A stretch of 64,000 nt of DNA from an uncultured Prochlorococcus sp. (GTDB lineage Bacteria; Cyanobacteriota; Cyanobacteriia; PCC-6307; Cyanobiaceae), in NCBI GenBank assembly GCA_902536775.1, contig CACAYX010000001.1, positions 55,322 through 119,321 on the forward strand, written 5' to 3'. Every line of letters starts with the position of its first letter. The stretch's first letter is position 1. A model generated the notes under the pieces. The model had not been told where the DNA came from. It ran no database searches and saw only the letters and a list, made by a program, of their open reading frames with translations. Of this stretch, positions 30,113 to 40,930 are shown in pieces. The translations under genes and the position numbers were made by a program.

Positions 30113-31234
30113 TTAGTTATTTTTTAGATTTGTCATATCAGTTGGTATTACTTTTAATTTAATAAATTTATTTCTACGCTTTAATAATATATTTATTTGT
30201 TTATTAATACCATTTTTACTTATTTGGTCTATAACGTCTGATGCTGTTTCAATATCTTTATTACCTACTTTTATTATGATATCTTCTATCATGATGCCAC
30301 TCTTTTCAGCTGGACTATTCGGTACTACATATCCAACTTTAACGCCATTATTTTTTCTTTCAGAATTACTTGCTTCTATTAGGCTTACCCCAATCATAGG
30401 ATGTATTACTTTTCCATTTTTTATAAGTTGAAATGCAATTTCCTTAGCTCTATTTATTGGGATTGCGAAACTCAAACCTGCTCCTGGACCTGATCTTATC
30501 AATGTATTAATACCAATTACTTCTCCCTCGTTATTCAATAGTGGACCTCCAGAATTACCAGGATTAATAGCAGCGTCTGTTTGTATCAATTCAAGTTTTT
30601 TATCATATATTCCTAATTGAGTGACGTTTCTATTTAGATTGCTAATAATACCAAGGGTAACTGTGTTTTCCAGTCCGAATGGATTTCCAACTGCTATAGC
30701 CCAATCACCAACTTTAATCTTTTCAGAATCGCCTAATTTTGCTATTGGCCAAGGTCCTTTCCCTTCAATCTTTAGCACAGCTAAATCAGTAAAAAAGTCT
30801 TGCCCTATAAGTTTTGCGTCTAATTTTTTGCCATTGGTTAAACCAACAATCACCTTATCTGATCCATTCACAACATGAGCATTGGTCATTATAAGTCCAT
30901 CTGCAAATATAAATCCACTTCCTTGGCTTTGCTCTATCCTTGGTCGATTGTCATTAGGTAAATCTAATCCAAAAAATCTTTCAAAATATGGGTCTAGGAA
31001 TAGTTGAGAATTTCTAGGAAATTGTCTTTCTTTAATATATCTTTGAGTATCAATTGTCACCACAGATGAACCCGTTCTTTCAACAGCTTTAGTTATGAAA
31101 GATTCGTTTGAATATAAATTAACTTCATTAATTTTTGTTTTACTCAACTGTTGAGATATCACATTTGCAGGATACCATATGCCCACTGTAATTAAGGAGA
31201 CGAATAGTAATAGCTTTTGGATGTATCTTTTCAA
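30113..31234 (-). CDS. DegP/HhoA-type trypsin-like serine protease with PDZ domain
   Basis: GSGFIFADGLIMTNAHVV, DLAVLKIEG, AAINPGNSGGPLLN; PDZ C-terminus; N-terminal signal-like segment. Confidence 0.94.
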   Translation of the reverse strand: MKRYIQKLLLFVSLITVGIWYPANVISQQLSKTKINEVNLYSNESFITKAVERTGSSVVTIDTQRYIKERQFPRNSQLFLDPYFERFFGLDLPNDNRPRIEQSQGSGFIFADGLIMTNAHVVNGSDKVIVGLTNGKKLDAKLIGQDFFTDLAVLKIEGKGPWPIAKLGDSEKIKVGDWAIAVGNPFGLENTVTLGIISNLNRNVTQLGIYDKKLELIQTDAAINPGNSGGPLLNNEGEVIGINTLIRSGPGAGLSFAIPINRAKEIAFQLIKNGKVIHPMIGVSLIEASNSERKNNGVKVGYVVPNSPAEKSGIMIEDIIIKVGNKDIETASDVIDQISKNGINKQINILLKRRNKFIKLKVIPTDMTNLKNN

Positions 31235-31407
31235 TTTTAATTTTTTATGTGCTCTTTGAATTTTTATACACCATATCAGTGTAATTTAAATATAACTATT
31301 AAATTAAATTAATTGAATCTAGAGAATAATTTAATGACTTAAAATAGCTAAATTTCTTTTTTTCGGGCTATGATATTAAAAATAAAACTAACTAATTTAT
31401 AAGTTCA

Positions 31408-31671
31408 ATGACTATTCTTTTCCCAATCATATATTCTGCGGCCTTAACTTATTTAGTTTGGAAAGCTTTTAGAGTAATGTCTAATGGCTGGGGCATATCT
31501 GATAATAAAAATAATGGTTTGATTACTCCCAGTTTTAAACAAAAAAAGTACACAATACATCCAGAACTTTTAGATAAATCAGGAAATATAACAGAGGAGG
31601 AGCTATTAACAGTAAGATTTTCGAATGACAATGACTCTACATTAGAAGAAAAAGGTTCAACTACTGATTAA
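31408..31671 (+). CDS. DUF2973-like small membrane protein
   Basis: TILFPIIYSAALTYLVWKAFRVMSNGW; C-terminal HPELLDKSGNITEEELLTVRF. Confidence 0.7.
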   Translation: MTILFPIIYSAALTYLVWKAFRVMSNGWGISDNKNNGLITPSFKQKKYTIHPELLDKSGNITEEELLTVRFSNDNDSTLEEKGSTTD

Positions 31672-31694
31672 TCAAATTACATCTAAGAATAAAA

Positions 31695-32078
31695 TTGGAA
31701 TTAAGAACAAAAATTGTCTCAGCGGTACTTAGATCTCTCAAGTTGCCACCAAGGTTTCGTTTAAAAATGGTTAAAGAAGATCCAGTAAGACTTGAACTAA
31801 GCCTTACCCCTTCTTACGGTAAAAATCCAGTTATTGTTGGGATTGTTGAATCTCTTGATTTAGTCGCGCGAAGAGATAGAGAAGGTAGACTACCCAGAGA
31901 TCTTCAAGGGACTTGGGACTGGACTGTAAGACATGGAAAAGTTAGTACTGGAGGTTGGAATCCCATGCTAAAAGAAGCCTTGCAAACAATGTTTGATACA
32001 GGATTGCCAGCAATTGTATATGAGGAATTAACTGGAGATGAGTATCGACCTGTTGACGGTGTAAGACATGTTAAATAA
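31695..32078 (+). CDS. Conserved cyanobacterial hypothetical protein (TTG start)
   Basis: RFRLKMVKEDPVRLELSLTPSYGKNPVIVGIVESLDLVARRDREGRLPRDLQGTWDWTVRHG. Confidence 0.75.
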   Translation: MELRTKIVSAVLRSLKLPPRFRLKMVKEDPVRLELSLTPSYGKNPVIVGIVESLDLVARRDREGRLPRDLQGTWDWTVRHGKVSTGGWNPMLKEALQTMFDTGLPAIVYEELTGDEYRPVDGVRHVK

Positions 32079-32146
32079 ATAATTTATTATTTATCATAAA
32101 TTCTTCCTTAAAACGTTAAGATGATTTTAAAGTGATTTAGTTAATT

Positions 32147-32293
32147 ATGAATAATGACAATCAACCAAGATTTGGATTTGTAAATTTCGCAGAAACCTGG
32201 AATGGCCGTATGGCAATGATGGGTATTCTGATTGGACTTGGTACTGAATTAATTACTGGACAAAGTATTCTTCGACAAATTGGAATAGGTTAG
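32147..32293 (+). CDS. hli: High-light-inducible protein (48 aa)
   Basis: MNNDNQPRFGFVNFAETWNGRMAMMGILIGLGTELITGQSILRQIGIG; ETWNGRMAMMG motif; not in ORF track. Confidence 0.9.
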   Translation: MNNDNQPRFGFVNFAETWNGRMAMMGILIGLGTELITGQSILRQIGIG

Positions 32294-32297
32294 AATT

Positions 32298-32639
32298 TTA
32301 CTTTACTTCTTCTGCTTTTACTTCAATAGTACTTTCACTAGGTTTTTTGTCAAATTGATTGATATTACTAATATTTTCTAGATTCGCCCCACAATTCATG
32401 CAGTTTTCACTTAAGCCTATTGATATAGAACCACAACTATAACATGTATTGATTTTTGATTTGTACGAGTTAAAACCTAGAAATACTAAAATTACTAATA
32501 GTAGAGGAATTAAAACTAATAAGAGTAGAATATTACTGAGAAAGTTTATGAAAAAGTTTATTCCAAAAATTGGAATGACTATAAGTATAATTAATGAGTA
32601 AGTAATAAGATTTTTATTAGCTTTAACAAAATAATTCAT
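32298..32639 (-). CDS. Membrane protein with C-terminal zinc-ribbon
   Basis: Two TM segments then CYSCGSISIGLSENCMNCGANLE. Confidence 0.7.
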   Translation of the reverse strand: MNYFVKANKNLITYSLIILIVIPIFGINFFINFLSNILLLLVLIPLLLVILVFLGFNSYKSKINTCYSCGSISIGLSENCMNCGANLENISNINQFDKKPSESTIEVKAEEVK

Positions 32640-32650
32640 CTTAGTTATTG

Positions 32651-33580
32651 TTATTTATAATTCCTTTTTTTATTTAATAAAGTCATACTAGCAATAACTA
32701 CGCTCCAGCATTGTCCAAAATATAAAATCACTCCTAATAACCATACCCATAAGGTAAGTACAAGAAAACCTCCAATAAAACCATATGCTTGAAATCTTAC
32801 TCCAAGTGAAAGAATACTTTTACTTACTGCTAGGTTCAAAGTGGTTAGGCCAATTCCAATAAGAAAAGATCCAGGTAAAAGTGGTTTCAAAGGAACTTTT
32901 CGACTGGGTAAGAGTGCTTGTAACAAAAGAGCCATCAAAGAAAATCCGATGAGTGGTATTGCAAACTGACCAACTTGTAATAGCGGTAATTGAAATAGTA
33001 AATCAGAAATAAGATTATTAGATTTTGAAAGATTTTCTAAAACGTTCCTCGGGATCATTCTAAGATTTGCACTAATCTGATCAAGTACCATTAAAAAACC
33101 AATAAAGAATACAATTAAAAAGGCTTCAACTCTATTTCTGAGAAACCTCGAGGCTTGCACTCTCCAAGCAGCATTTACTTTTTTAGATGGAATTTCATCT
33201 TCCCAAAGCCTATCCGAACCTCTTTGAAGAGATAGATATGCATTTCCTGCTGTAAAAAGCAAAAACATAGCCCCTAGAATACCTGCCCCAAAACCTTGAT
33301 CTATCAAATTAAATAATGTTGTTTCTACTAACTCAACTACTGAAGGAGGTAAAAGCTGAGCAGCAATAGCAATTATTTGTTGATCTAATCCTTCTTGTTT
33401 TCCGAGGAACCATGAAGCTATTGAGAGAGAAATTAGAAGAATAGGAAAAAATGATTGAAGTGTGTAGTATGCAAATGCAGCGCTTAAATCAACACAATCA
33501 GATTTGCTCCATCGCTCACAAGCTCCCCATAAACTTTTCAGTATCCATGTTGAACTTCGTTGCATATTAATTTTCTTCAA
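32651..33580 (-). CDS. YihY/BrkB family membrane protein
   Basis: DLSAAFAYYTLQSFFPILLISLSIASWFLG; multiple TM segments. Confidence 0.88.
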   Translation of the reverse strand: MKKINMQRSSTWILKSLWGACERWSKSDCVDLSAAFAYYTLQSFFPILLISLSIASWFLGKQEGLDQQIIAIAAQLLPPSVVELVETTLFNLIDQGFGAGILGAMFLLFTAGNAYLSLQRGSDRLWEDEIPSKKVNAAWRVQASRFLRNRVEAFLIVFFIGFLMVLDQISANLRMIPRNVLENLSKSNNLISDLLFQLPLLQVGQFAIPLIGFSLMALLLQALLPSRKVPLKPLLPGSFLIGIGLTTLNLAVSKSILSLGVRFQAYGFIGGFLVLTLWVWLLGVILYFGQCWSVVIASMTLLNKKRNYK

Positions 33581-33655
33581 ATATTTTATTTATTTACTAA
33601 TTTTTATTGTATCGGATTAAGAAATTTTTCAAGCAATTATTGATTTATCATGCAA

Positions 33656-34456
33656 CTATTTTTCCAATAATAAGTTGCCCCATGGCTTTAAAATTTCAAC
33701 TTTTTCTATAGATCTACATGCAATTAATGGAAAATTAACATCGCTCAAGTCTTCTCCTGAAATTAAATTTAAAGGATCTTTCTCTAACCACTCTATAGAA
33801 CAATTGAGTTCTTCTAGTAGCAGCCAGGCTGCTGCAATATCCCATATCTTAGGGGTTGATTCTATTGCCCCGAAAGTTTGTCCCATCGCTACACTCGTAA
33901 GATTTAAACTTGATACACCTAAGAGCCTGATTTTGCCAGGAAATACTGAGTTTGGTTTTTTTTGTAAAATTTTTATTGATCTACTACACAAAGAAACGCA
34001 TTCACTTTGATGATTATTTTGGCTAGGATCTATTAACTGGTTATTTAACCAAACCCCTTTGCCCTTAATGGATACAAACTTTTTTTTCAATGTAGGAATT
34101 ATTAAAAAAGAGGATTGCGGTTTACCATCAACGAACCTTGCTACTGATATAGACCAGTAAGGAATGCCTGCAGCAAAATTTGTTGTCCCATCGAGTGGAT
34201 CGACCACCCAATAAGCTTTTGAGTTTGGGATTAACTTTTGCCCTTCTTCACTGAGAACGCCCTCACCTGGAGCTATAGAAGCTAAGCCATCCACGATTGT
34301 TTTGTCACTCCATAAATCACAACTTGTTAATAATGATCCATCTGCTTTATTGCTGGCATTGATATTTCCAAAATCTTTTTTTTGACGTTGACTTACTATT
34401 TCAAATAAAGAATCTAATTCACTTAGTTGCTTATTCGTTAAATTTGGTGGATTCAT
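33656..34456 (-). CDS. Inositol monophosphatase family protein
   Basis: GEGVLSEEGQ, WVVDPLDGTTNFAAGIPYWSISVA, KIWDIAAAWLLLEE. Confidence 0.94.
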   Translation of the reverse strand: MNPPNLTNKQLSELDSLFEIVSQRQKKDFGNINASNKADGSLLTSCDLWSDKTIVDGLASIAPGEGVLSEEGQKLIPNSKAYWVVDPLDGTTNFAAGIPYWSISVARFVDGKPQSSFLIIPTLKKKFVSIKGKGVWLNNQLIDPSQNNHQSECVSLCSRSIKILQKKPNSVFPGKIRLLGVSSLNLTSVAMGQTFGAIESTPKIWDIAAAWLLLEELNCSIEWLEKDPLNLISGEDLSDVNFPLIACRSIEKVEILKPWGNLLLEK

Positions 34457-35886
34457 CTTGGGATATTACAAATAGATTCTGTTCGTTTAATCGTATTCTC
34501 GTTATCTAAGCAGTTATTACTTATTTCAAGAAAAGTTAATCTTTCTAATTCATCTAAATTCAAATTGTAGTTATAAATTGCATTGATTTTCTTTGATTTT
34601 GCATCACTTAATTCTTTTTGTCTCACTAGTACATCCTTTAAAGTTGATATTCCAACATCGTATCTCAGTCTTGCTAGCCTCAAAGACTCTTTTGTAGATA
34701 CTATTTCTTTTGAAGTTGATAAGATCTTTTGTTCATTTAATTTTAAATTTAAGTAAGCTTTAGTGATATTAGTTTTTAGAACACTTTTGAGATTGTTATA
34801 AGAATATTCTTCGCCTTTTGCTTGAGATTTTCTTGATTTGTATGATTTTTTGTTCTGATCACCATTAAAAATATTCCATGAAAAATTTAAGCTGATTGAA
34901 TTTGAATAAGAGGAACTATATTCATTAGGATCTATGTCAATAGCCATCGAGTCACCTTTGTTGAATGCACTTGATAATGAGTTACTGATATATATACTTG
35001 GCTTATTTGAATTCAGGAAACTATTTGCCTCATTATCTTTTATTGATTTTTGAAGAGAAATGTTTTTTAAGGAAAGGTTGCTTTCAAGACCATTATTAAT
35101 ATTTTTATTTAATTTATGATTCCAATAACCCAATAATTTTTGTTCTTTTTTAATTTCGAAATCTTTTTTGAGATTAAGAATTTCTTCAAGTGATATTTTG
35201 TTAATTTGATGTTCAATTTTTTTTTCGTATAATAACTGCTTGTCTCGAGAAAGTTGAGCATCAGCTTCAATTACTTCAAATTTTGTTCCGATACCAGCAT
35301 CTAATTTAGCTTGAGCATTTTCTAGACTTGTCATAGACAAATCAAGTGCTAATTTCTTATTGACAATATCCTCAGATGACTTCTGGTATTTATGGTATCT
35401 AGTACTAGCTTCTTGTATTAAGTCTTTTCTTTTAATCTCATAATTATTTTTTGCAATTTTTAAGTTTTCTCTGGCTATTTTGATTTCTGGACCTCTCAGC
35501 GGATCGATTAAATCCCATCTCATATTAATTGAGGGGTTAACCGAAAATTGCGAAGTTTTTGTAGTATTTGAATTACTATTATAATTTCGACCAACAACAT
35601 ATTTGGGTAATCCATTCGCTTGTAAATCTATTGAAGGGTACCTCTTAGCAATTTTGCTTGAAAGATTAAAACTCGAAGCTTCAATCAATTCCTCTAAAGA
35701 TTTAAGTTCGTCATTATTGAGAATGATATTCTTAATTTCCTGATGATCTATGAATATTTTATCTTCATTTATTCGTATAATTTCATCAATAAAATTCTTG
35801 TTTTCGCTTAGTATGGATTGTTGAAAAGTAACAAAGAAACTCAATGGTAGAAATAAAGTTGTATTGATTATCTTTCTAAGCATCAT
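34453..35886 (-). CDS. TolC-like outer membrane efflux protein
   Basis: OEP repeats with LARLRYDVGISTLKDVLVRQKEL and AQAKLDAGIGTKFEVIEADAQLSRD. Confidence 0.88.
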   Translation of the reverse strand: MMLRKIINTTLFLPLSFFVTFQQSILSENKNFIDEIIRINEDKIFIDHQEIKNIILNNDELKSLEELIEASSFNLSSKIAKRYPSIDLQANGLPKYVVGRNYNSNSNTTKTSQFSVNPSINMRWDLIDPLRGPEIKIARENLKIAKNNYEIKRKDLIQEASTRYHKYQKSSEDIVNKKLALDLSMTSLENAQAKLDAGIGTKFEVIEADAQLSRDKQLLYEKKIEHQINKISLEEILNLKKDFEIKKEQKLLGYWNHKLNKNINNGLESNLSLKNISLQKSIKDNEANSFLNSNKPSIYISNSLSSAFNKGDSMAIDIDPNEYSSSYSNSISLNFSWNIFNGDQNKKSYKSRKSQAKGEEYSYNNLKSVLKTNITKAYLNLKLNEQKILSTSKEIVSTKESLRLARLRYDVGISTLKDVLVRQKELSDAKSKKINAIYNYNLNLDELERLTFLEISNNCLDNENTIKRTESICNIPR

Positions 35887-37287
35887 TTAGAATTTTTTAC
35901 TGCTGGTAATTCCAATTAGCTTATTAATAATATCATTTGAATCATCAAGAATGTGAATTTTGGTATTTAATTGATTTGCAACTTCTTTAATATTTTTATC
36001 ATCTAAAAATAAATCAGTATTAATTTTTAACATAATTGATGGTATGTAAACAGCTTCTCCTAAATCCTTATTTTTCAGCCCTTGAATAAGATCTTCTCCA
36101 GTAAGGAGACCTGTAACAACTTGATCTTGACCCCAATAAATACTTGGTAAACCATATAAATTAATTGTTAATCCATCAATTAAATTTAATTTCCTAACTG
36201 TAGGAATTAGAGCTTCATAAACTAATTTACCAACAATCCAACTAACTTTTTTTGGCTTTTTTACTTTTTTGGGTAAGTTTTGAGTCTTCTCTCTTAATGT
36301 TTCTAGAAAGTTTCTAATAGTCCCAACTCCATTAGATTCTTGTGGGATATTTTCGTAGGTTTTATAACTAGGTAAATTTGTACCAGCAATTAAATACCAT
36401 TCGTCTGCTAGCCAGCAAAAACGAGTCCCAAGAGTCTTTTGGAGAGAGGCTTGCATTCTTTCTACTTGTTTAATGGTTTTTTTTGCGTATTCTGGTCTTA
36501 TTGATTTCAATCCATCATTTTCAGGTCTAAATTTTGTAAGTCCTACAGGAACTATTGCAACTGAAAGTACTGTTTGAGAAGTTTTTTTGTAGAATTCAGC
36601 AAGTTCCAAAATTGATCTCTCAAGAATATCCCCATCATTTATATCTGGACAAACAACAATTTGAGCATGTATTTGAATAGAGTTTTTTTCAAACCACGAA
36701 ATTTGATCAAGTATCACTCCTGCCTTTTTATTTTTTAATAATTTTTCTCTTGTGGCAGGATCGGTAGCATGAACTGAAATAAAAAGCGGGGACAGTTTTT
36801 GCATAGAAATTCTTTCCCAGTCTTCTTTTTTTAAATTGGTAAGAGTTAGATAAGAGCCATATAGGAAACTTAATCTATAATCATCATCTTTTATATAAAG
36901 GCTTTTTCTTTTACCACTTGGCTGTTGATCAATAAAACAAAATGGACATCTATTATTGCATTGCTTGATTGAATCAAATAATGCATCTTTAAAATTTATA
37001 CCTAAATTAACGTCTTGATCTTTTTCAATATTTATGTTGTGAATTTCATGATTTTTATCTAAAACTGATATGTCTAAAATTTCTTCACTAATGAGAATCT
37101 GATAATCAATTAAATCTCTTGGTTTTTTACCATTAATACTAATAATTGAATCACCTGGTTCAAATCCTATTTCTTGAGCAATGGAATTAGCTTCAATACT
37201 TTCAATTTCTGCAGGGTTTATTCTGTAAGTAATATGTGGAACCAAAAGATCGTTGGGATCTTCTGTGTAATTAATTTCTTGCCACAC
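35887..37287 (-). CDS. PDZ + radical-SAM-like / DUF512 iron-sulfur protein
   Basis: PGDSIISINGKKPRDLIDYQ; CNNRCPFCFIDQQPSGKRKSLYIKDDDYRLSFLYGSYLTLTNL. Confidence 0.92.
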   Translation of the reverse strand: MWQEINYTEDPNDLLVPHITYRINPAEIESIEANSIAQEIGFEPGDSIISINGKKPRDLIDYQILISEEILDISVLDKNHEIHNINIEKDQDVNLGINFKDALFDSIKQCNNRCPFCFIDQQPSGKRKSLYIKDDDYRLSFLYGSYLTLTNLKKEDWERISMQKLSPLFISVHATDPATREKLLKNKKAGVILDQISWFEKNSIQIHAQIVVCPDINDGDILERSILELAEFYKKTSQTVLSVAIVPVGLTKFRPENDGLKSIRPEYAKKTIKQVERMQASLQKTLGTRFCWLADEWYLIAGTNLPSYKTYENIPQESNGVGTIRNFLETLREKTQNLPKKVKKPKKVSWIVGKLVYEALIPTVRKLNLIDGLTINLYGLPSIYWGQDQVVTGLLTGEDLIQGLKNKDLGEAVYIPSIMLKINTDLFLDDKNIKEVANQLNTKIHILDDSNDIINKLIGITSSKKF

Positions 37288-37333
37288 AATTTAAGGCCAA
37301 ATAATCTCATTTATATTTATTCTAAACTTATAT

Positions 37334-37447
37334 ATGACTCAAAGTGTATTAAATACTTTTAAAAAACTAAATATAGGTGTGAAATTATGGGCCTTTAATT
37401 TATTAAAATATGGCATTCGCAGTTTTCTAAAACACGATTTAGATTAA
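37334..37447 (+). CDS. Possible small protein (37 aa)
   Basis: MTQSVLNTFKKLNIGVKLWAFNLLKYGIRSFLKHDLD; short ORF in gap, weak support. Confidence 0.25.
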   Translation: MTQSVLNTFKKLNIGVKLWAFNLLKYGIRSFLKHDLD

Positions 37448-37465
37448 TTAAAATAACCTTTTTCA

Positions 37466-38233
37466 TTGAAAGAATTAATTACAAAAAATTTAGAAGTAAA
37501 AGATAAATTCAACTATGAATTACATAAGACAGTTGATTCATACGAAAATATCTTTTTATCAAATCCTACATCTTTAAGATTATGGTCTTCTTTTTTTGTA
37601 ATCTTACCTATATTTGTTCAAGCCCCTTGGGTTAGATTAGAACCAATAAGTGCTCTTTGCTTTACTTTTATTATTATCTTAGGGGCATTTGTTTTGAATC
37701 AGAAAGGATCAAATAAGTGGTTTATTGTTAGTTCACTATTACTTGGTGTATCAGGCAGTTGGCTTGGTGGATGTTTGTTCTGGGGATGGTTAAGCCCATT
37801 TCCTATCCTTCACGTACCTGTTGAAGCTGTAGCTCTCCCACTAGCTTTAATTGGACTTGGTACAAATTGGAAAATAGGTTCAAGCTTTTATATCTCTTCT
37901 TTATTTGGAACTGCAGTCACTGATATTACAATATTTTTAATCGGAATAATGGATCAATGGAGACAGGTTATTACAGCAGATTCTGAAAATGCACCCATGA
38001 TTCTTCAAAAAACTTCAGAGAGTCTTATTCAAATAAAATCATTATCTATTATCGTTTTTGTTGCTCTTATACTTTGGTTTATTTCAAAAGAAATTTTAGA
38101 TTCTGGCACAATTAATACTACTAGTGGTAAAGCACTCTTAGTTTCTGGTTACGTAATTCAAACGACATTAATTGTTGATGGTATTTTTATTGTTTTAGCA
38201 ATTCTACAACCAACTTTTAGTGGCCTGGTTTAA
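37466..38233 (+). CDS. DUF3120-like membrane protein
   Basis: FVQAPWVRLEPISALCFTF... GSWLGGCLFWGWLSPFPILHVPVEAVALPLALIGL. Confidence 0.8.
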   Translation: MKELITKNLEVKDKFNYELHKTVDSYENIFLSNPTSLRLWSSFFVILPIFVQAPWVRLEPISALCFTFIIILGAFVLNQKGSNKWFIVSSLLLGVSGSWLGGCLFWGWLSPFPILHVPVEAVALPLALIGLGTNWKIGSSFYISSLFGTAVTDITIFLIGIMDQWRQVITADSENAPMILQKTSESLIQIKSLSIIVFVALILWFISKEILDSGTINTTSGKALLVSGYVIQTTLIVDGIFIVLAILQPTFSGLV

Positions 38234-39900
38234 TGTTAAGGCACCCATTTTCGCAAGAACCGATACCAATAAATAATTGGGATGTAATCGTTATAGGCGC
38301 TGGAGCTGCTGGCCTTATGACTTGTCTTGAATTATCCTCAAATTTAAAAGTGCTTCTATTAAATAGAAATACTAGTAAGGTATCTTCTAGTAGATGGGCT
38401 CAAGGCGGAATTGCATCTGTTGTTAGACAAGATGATTCATTTGATCTTCATGCTGAGGATACTTTAAAAGCAGGTGATGGACTATGTGATTTTCAAGCTG
38501 TAGAAATGTTAGTTAAAGAAGCTCCAGGTTGTGTAGAGAGGTTGCAGAATTTAGGGATGATTTTTGATCAAAGTTCTGATCAATTAGCTACTACATTGGA
38601 AGCAGCCCATTCACGAAGAAGAGTCTTACATGTTAAAGATCGTACTGGAAGAGCATTAGTTGAAGTTCTAGAAGATCATATTGAGAATAAAAAAAATATT
38701 CTTCACTGCAGGGGTGTAAGAGTAACTGAACTTCTCATTGAAAATAAAGAATGTAGAGGAGTTCAGGTTCTTGATGGAGCAAATTTGTATTGGATTAAAT
38801 CTAGAGCTGTTGTTTTGGCTACAGGTGGGGGTGGGCACTTATTTACAAATACAACAAATCCTGCTCAATCCTCTGGTGAAGGGATTGCTCTTGCATGGAA
38901 AGCAGGAGCTGCTATCGAAGATTTAGAGTTCGTGCAATTTCATCCAACCGCTTTAAAATTTTATGGTGCACCTTGCTTCTTAATATCTGAGGCACTTAGA
39001 GGGGAAGGAGCGATATTAGTTGATAAAAATGGTGAAAGTCCTGTTAAAAATCTTGAAAATCGTGATTTAGCTACTAGAGATCAGGTAAGTAGAGCAATTA
39101 TGAAAAATATGCATGATAATAATGCAGACCATGTTGGCTTAGATCTTCGGTATATTGACCCAGAAAAAATTGTAGAGCGCTTCCCCACGATCTTGAGTCG
39201 ATGTCAGGATTATGGCGTTAACCCTTTAAATGAGGTTATTCCCGTAGCTCCTGCAGCTCATTATTGGATGGGAGGTGTTAAAACTGATCTAAATGCATCT
39301 TCAACAAGAAAAGGATTATATGCTGTTGGAGAAGTTGCTTCTACAGGTGTGCATGGTGCTAATAGACTGGCAAGTAATTCACTGATGGAGTGTCTTGTTT
39401 TCGCAAGAAAAATGTCTTCAATTGTTTTGAATGACCTTTCTAAATTTGAACAATTTGATAGATCATTTCAAGAGTTTGATATTGAAGATCCTAAAGAAGA
39501 TCAAATTTCTATAATTGCTGAAAAAATTGATGAACTAAGAAAACTATGCTGGTTAAATTTAGGTGTATCTCGAAATAAGGTAAATATGAGTAAATTTTTA
39601 AATTGCATTCAAAATGATATAGATAAATTAAATAAAAATGATTTACTAAATTGTCTTGAAAAAATAAAATTTGATCAAAAAGTAAAACTCAGTGAACGTA
39701 ATAGAAGAGCATTAAATCTTTTACTTGATTTAAAGAATAGACAAATAACTACTATAACTTTATTAAAAGCTTGTCTATTTAGAGAAGAAAGTAGAGGAGG
39801 CCATTATAGAGATGATTTCCCTGATAAAGATAAAAATTGGGAATGCCATACAAGACAACAGTTAGATCAAAAAATTCAAAAAAGATTTATTAAAAATTAA
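38233..39900 (+). CDS. nadB: L-aspartate oxidase
   Basis: VIVIGAGAAGLMTCLEL, SSSRWAQGGIASV, GEVASTGVHGANRLASNSLMECLVFAR. Confidence 0.96.
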   Translation: MLRHPFSQEPIPINNWDVIVIGAGAAGLMTCLELSSNLKVLLLNRNTSKVSSSRWAQGGIASVVRQDDSFDLHAEDTLKAGDGLCDFQAVEMLVKEAPGCVERLQNLGMIFDQSSDQLATTLEAAHSRRRVLHVKDRTGRALVEVLEDHIENKKNILHCRGVRVTELLIENKECRGVQVLDGANLYWIKSRAVVLATGGGGHLFTNTTNPAQSSGEGIALAWKAGAAIEDLEFVQFHPTALKFYGAPCFLISEALRGEGAILVDKNGESPVKNLENRDLATRDQVSRAIMKNMHDNNADHVGLDLRYIDPEKIVERFPTILSRCQDYGVNPLNEVIPVAPAAHYWMGGVKTDLNASSTRKGLYAVGEVASTGVHGANRLASNSLMECLVFARKMSSIVLNDLSKFEQFDRSFQEFDIEDPKEDQISIIAEKIDELRKLCWLNLGVSRNKVNMSKFLNCIQNDIDKLNKNDLLNCLEKIKFDQKVKLSERNRRALNLLLDLKNRQITTITLLKACLFREESRGGHYRDDFPDKDKNWECHTRQQLDQKIQKRFIKN

Positions 39901-40825
39901 AATCTCCCTTATAGTTTGTTTTTGTAGCTAATTCATTTAAGTCACGCGTGCCACTAATAATTTCTCCATTTATTTCCCAAGAAGGAAATCCACTGATTCC
40001 TTTCGTTTGGCATAGCTCATACTCATTATCTTTTCCATCTTTGGCACACTCAACTACTTTTAATTCTTTAACTGCTTCCATACCAAATAATTGTTTCTGA
40101 TCATGGCAATGCGGGCACCAGTATGCACTATACATAACAATATTGTTTTCACTTAAAAATTTTGCAAATTTTACCTTCTGGGGAGAGCTTGAAGTTGTAA
40201 TTATTGGTGATACATTTTCAGTGGGGTTTGCAACATCAATAGCATTAGAGGGGTCAACATTTGTTGACCAAATTAGGCCCCCCAGCAGGACACTAATTGC
40301 TACAATGAATCCTCTAAAAATCATTGGTTCTCTACTTTCGAACTTTGCTCCAATCATAGAAATTATAAAGATAGAAAACGATAAAATTGCTGAAAGTATA
40401 CAAAAAAAGCAATATGCTTGAATCTTAAAGAACATTATATTTATTAATAAAAAGCTAAATGTTGATGACGCACAAGAAATTAGAAATATTAACCACCATA
40501 AAAACTTATTTAATTTTTCTTTTGGGGAAATTAAATTAAGCGAGAGTATTATTGTGATAACTAATATTGAAAAATATGTTATTAATCCAGCTAATGAGAG
40601 AGGGACATTAACTTGATTATTTTCATATAAAGTACCCCAAGGACTATTTAAAACTGTTTCACAACCATTTTGTATCCCGGGGCATGAAAGCGAAGTAAAT
40701 AATCCCCAGTTTTTTAAAGTAATCGAACCTGTATCAACTATGCCTATAGTGCTAAGAATTGCGATTATGATTTTTGGCCATTTCAAATCTTTTTTATTTC
40801 TTCTGTTTAAAGTCTTAAGGGCCAT
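39890..40825 (-). CDS. Vitamin K epoxide reductase (VKOR) fused to thioredoxin-like domain
   Basis: VKOR part with CFFC (AYCFFCILSAI); YSAYWCPHCHDQKQLFG CXXC thioredoxin-like C-terminus. Confidence 0.93.
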   Translation of the reverse strand: MALKTLNRRNKKDLKWPKIIIAILSTIGIVDTGSITLKNWGLFTSLSCPGIQNGCETVLNSPWGTLYENNQVNVPLSLAGLITYFSILVITIILSLNLISPKEKLNKFLWWLIFLISCASSTFSFLLINIMFFKIQAYCFFCILSAILSFSIFIISMIGAKFESREPMIFRGFIVAISVLLGGLIWSTNVDPSNAIDVANPTENVSPIITTSSSPQKVKFAKFLSENNIVMYSAYWCPHCHDQKQLFGMEAVKELKVVECAKDGKDNEYELCQTKGISGFPSWEINGEIISGTRDLNELATKTNYKGDFNF

Positions 40826-40930
40826 ACAAAAAGAAAGTTTGTTATTTACATTATCTATCCTAATATTATCTAGGCATGACAGTTATATACGAAATGCTTT
40901 TTAAATCTTTTAATTCTTATTTTTCAAGTT

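Noticed and set aside
34453-35886. TolC-like gene as the dedicated type I secretion partner of the giant protein
   Set aside because: About 22 kb away among core genes with no linked HlyB/HlyD in the window; TolC is often shared, so linkage cannot be claimed
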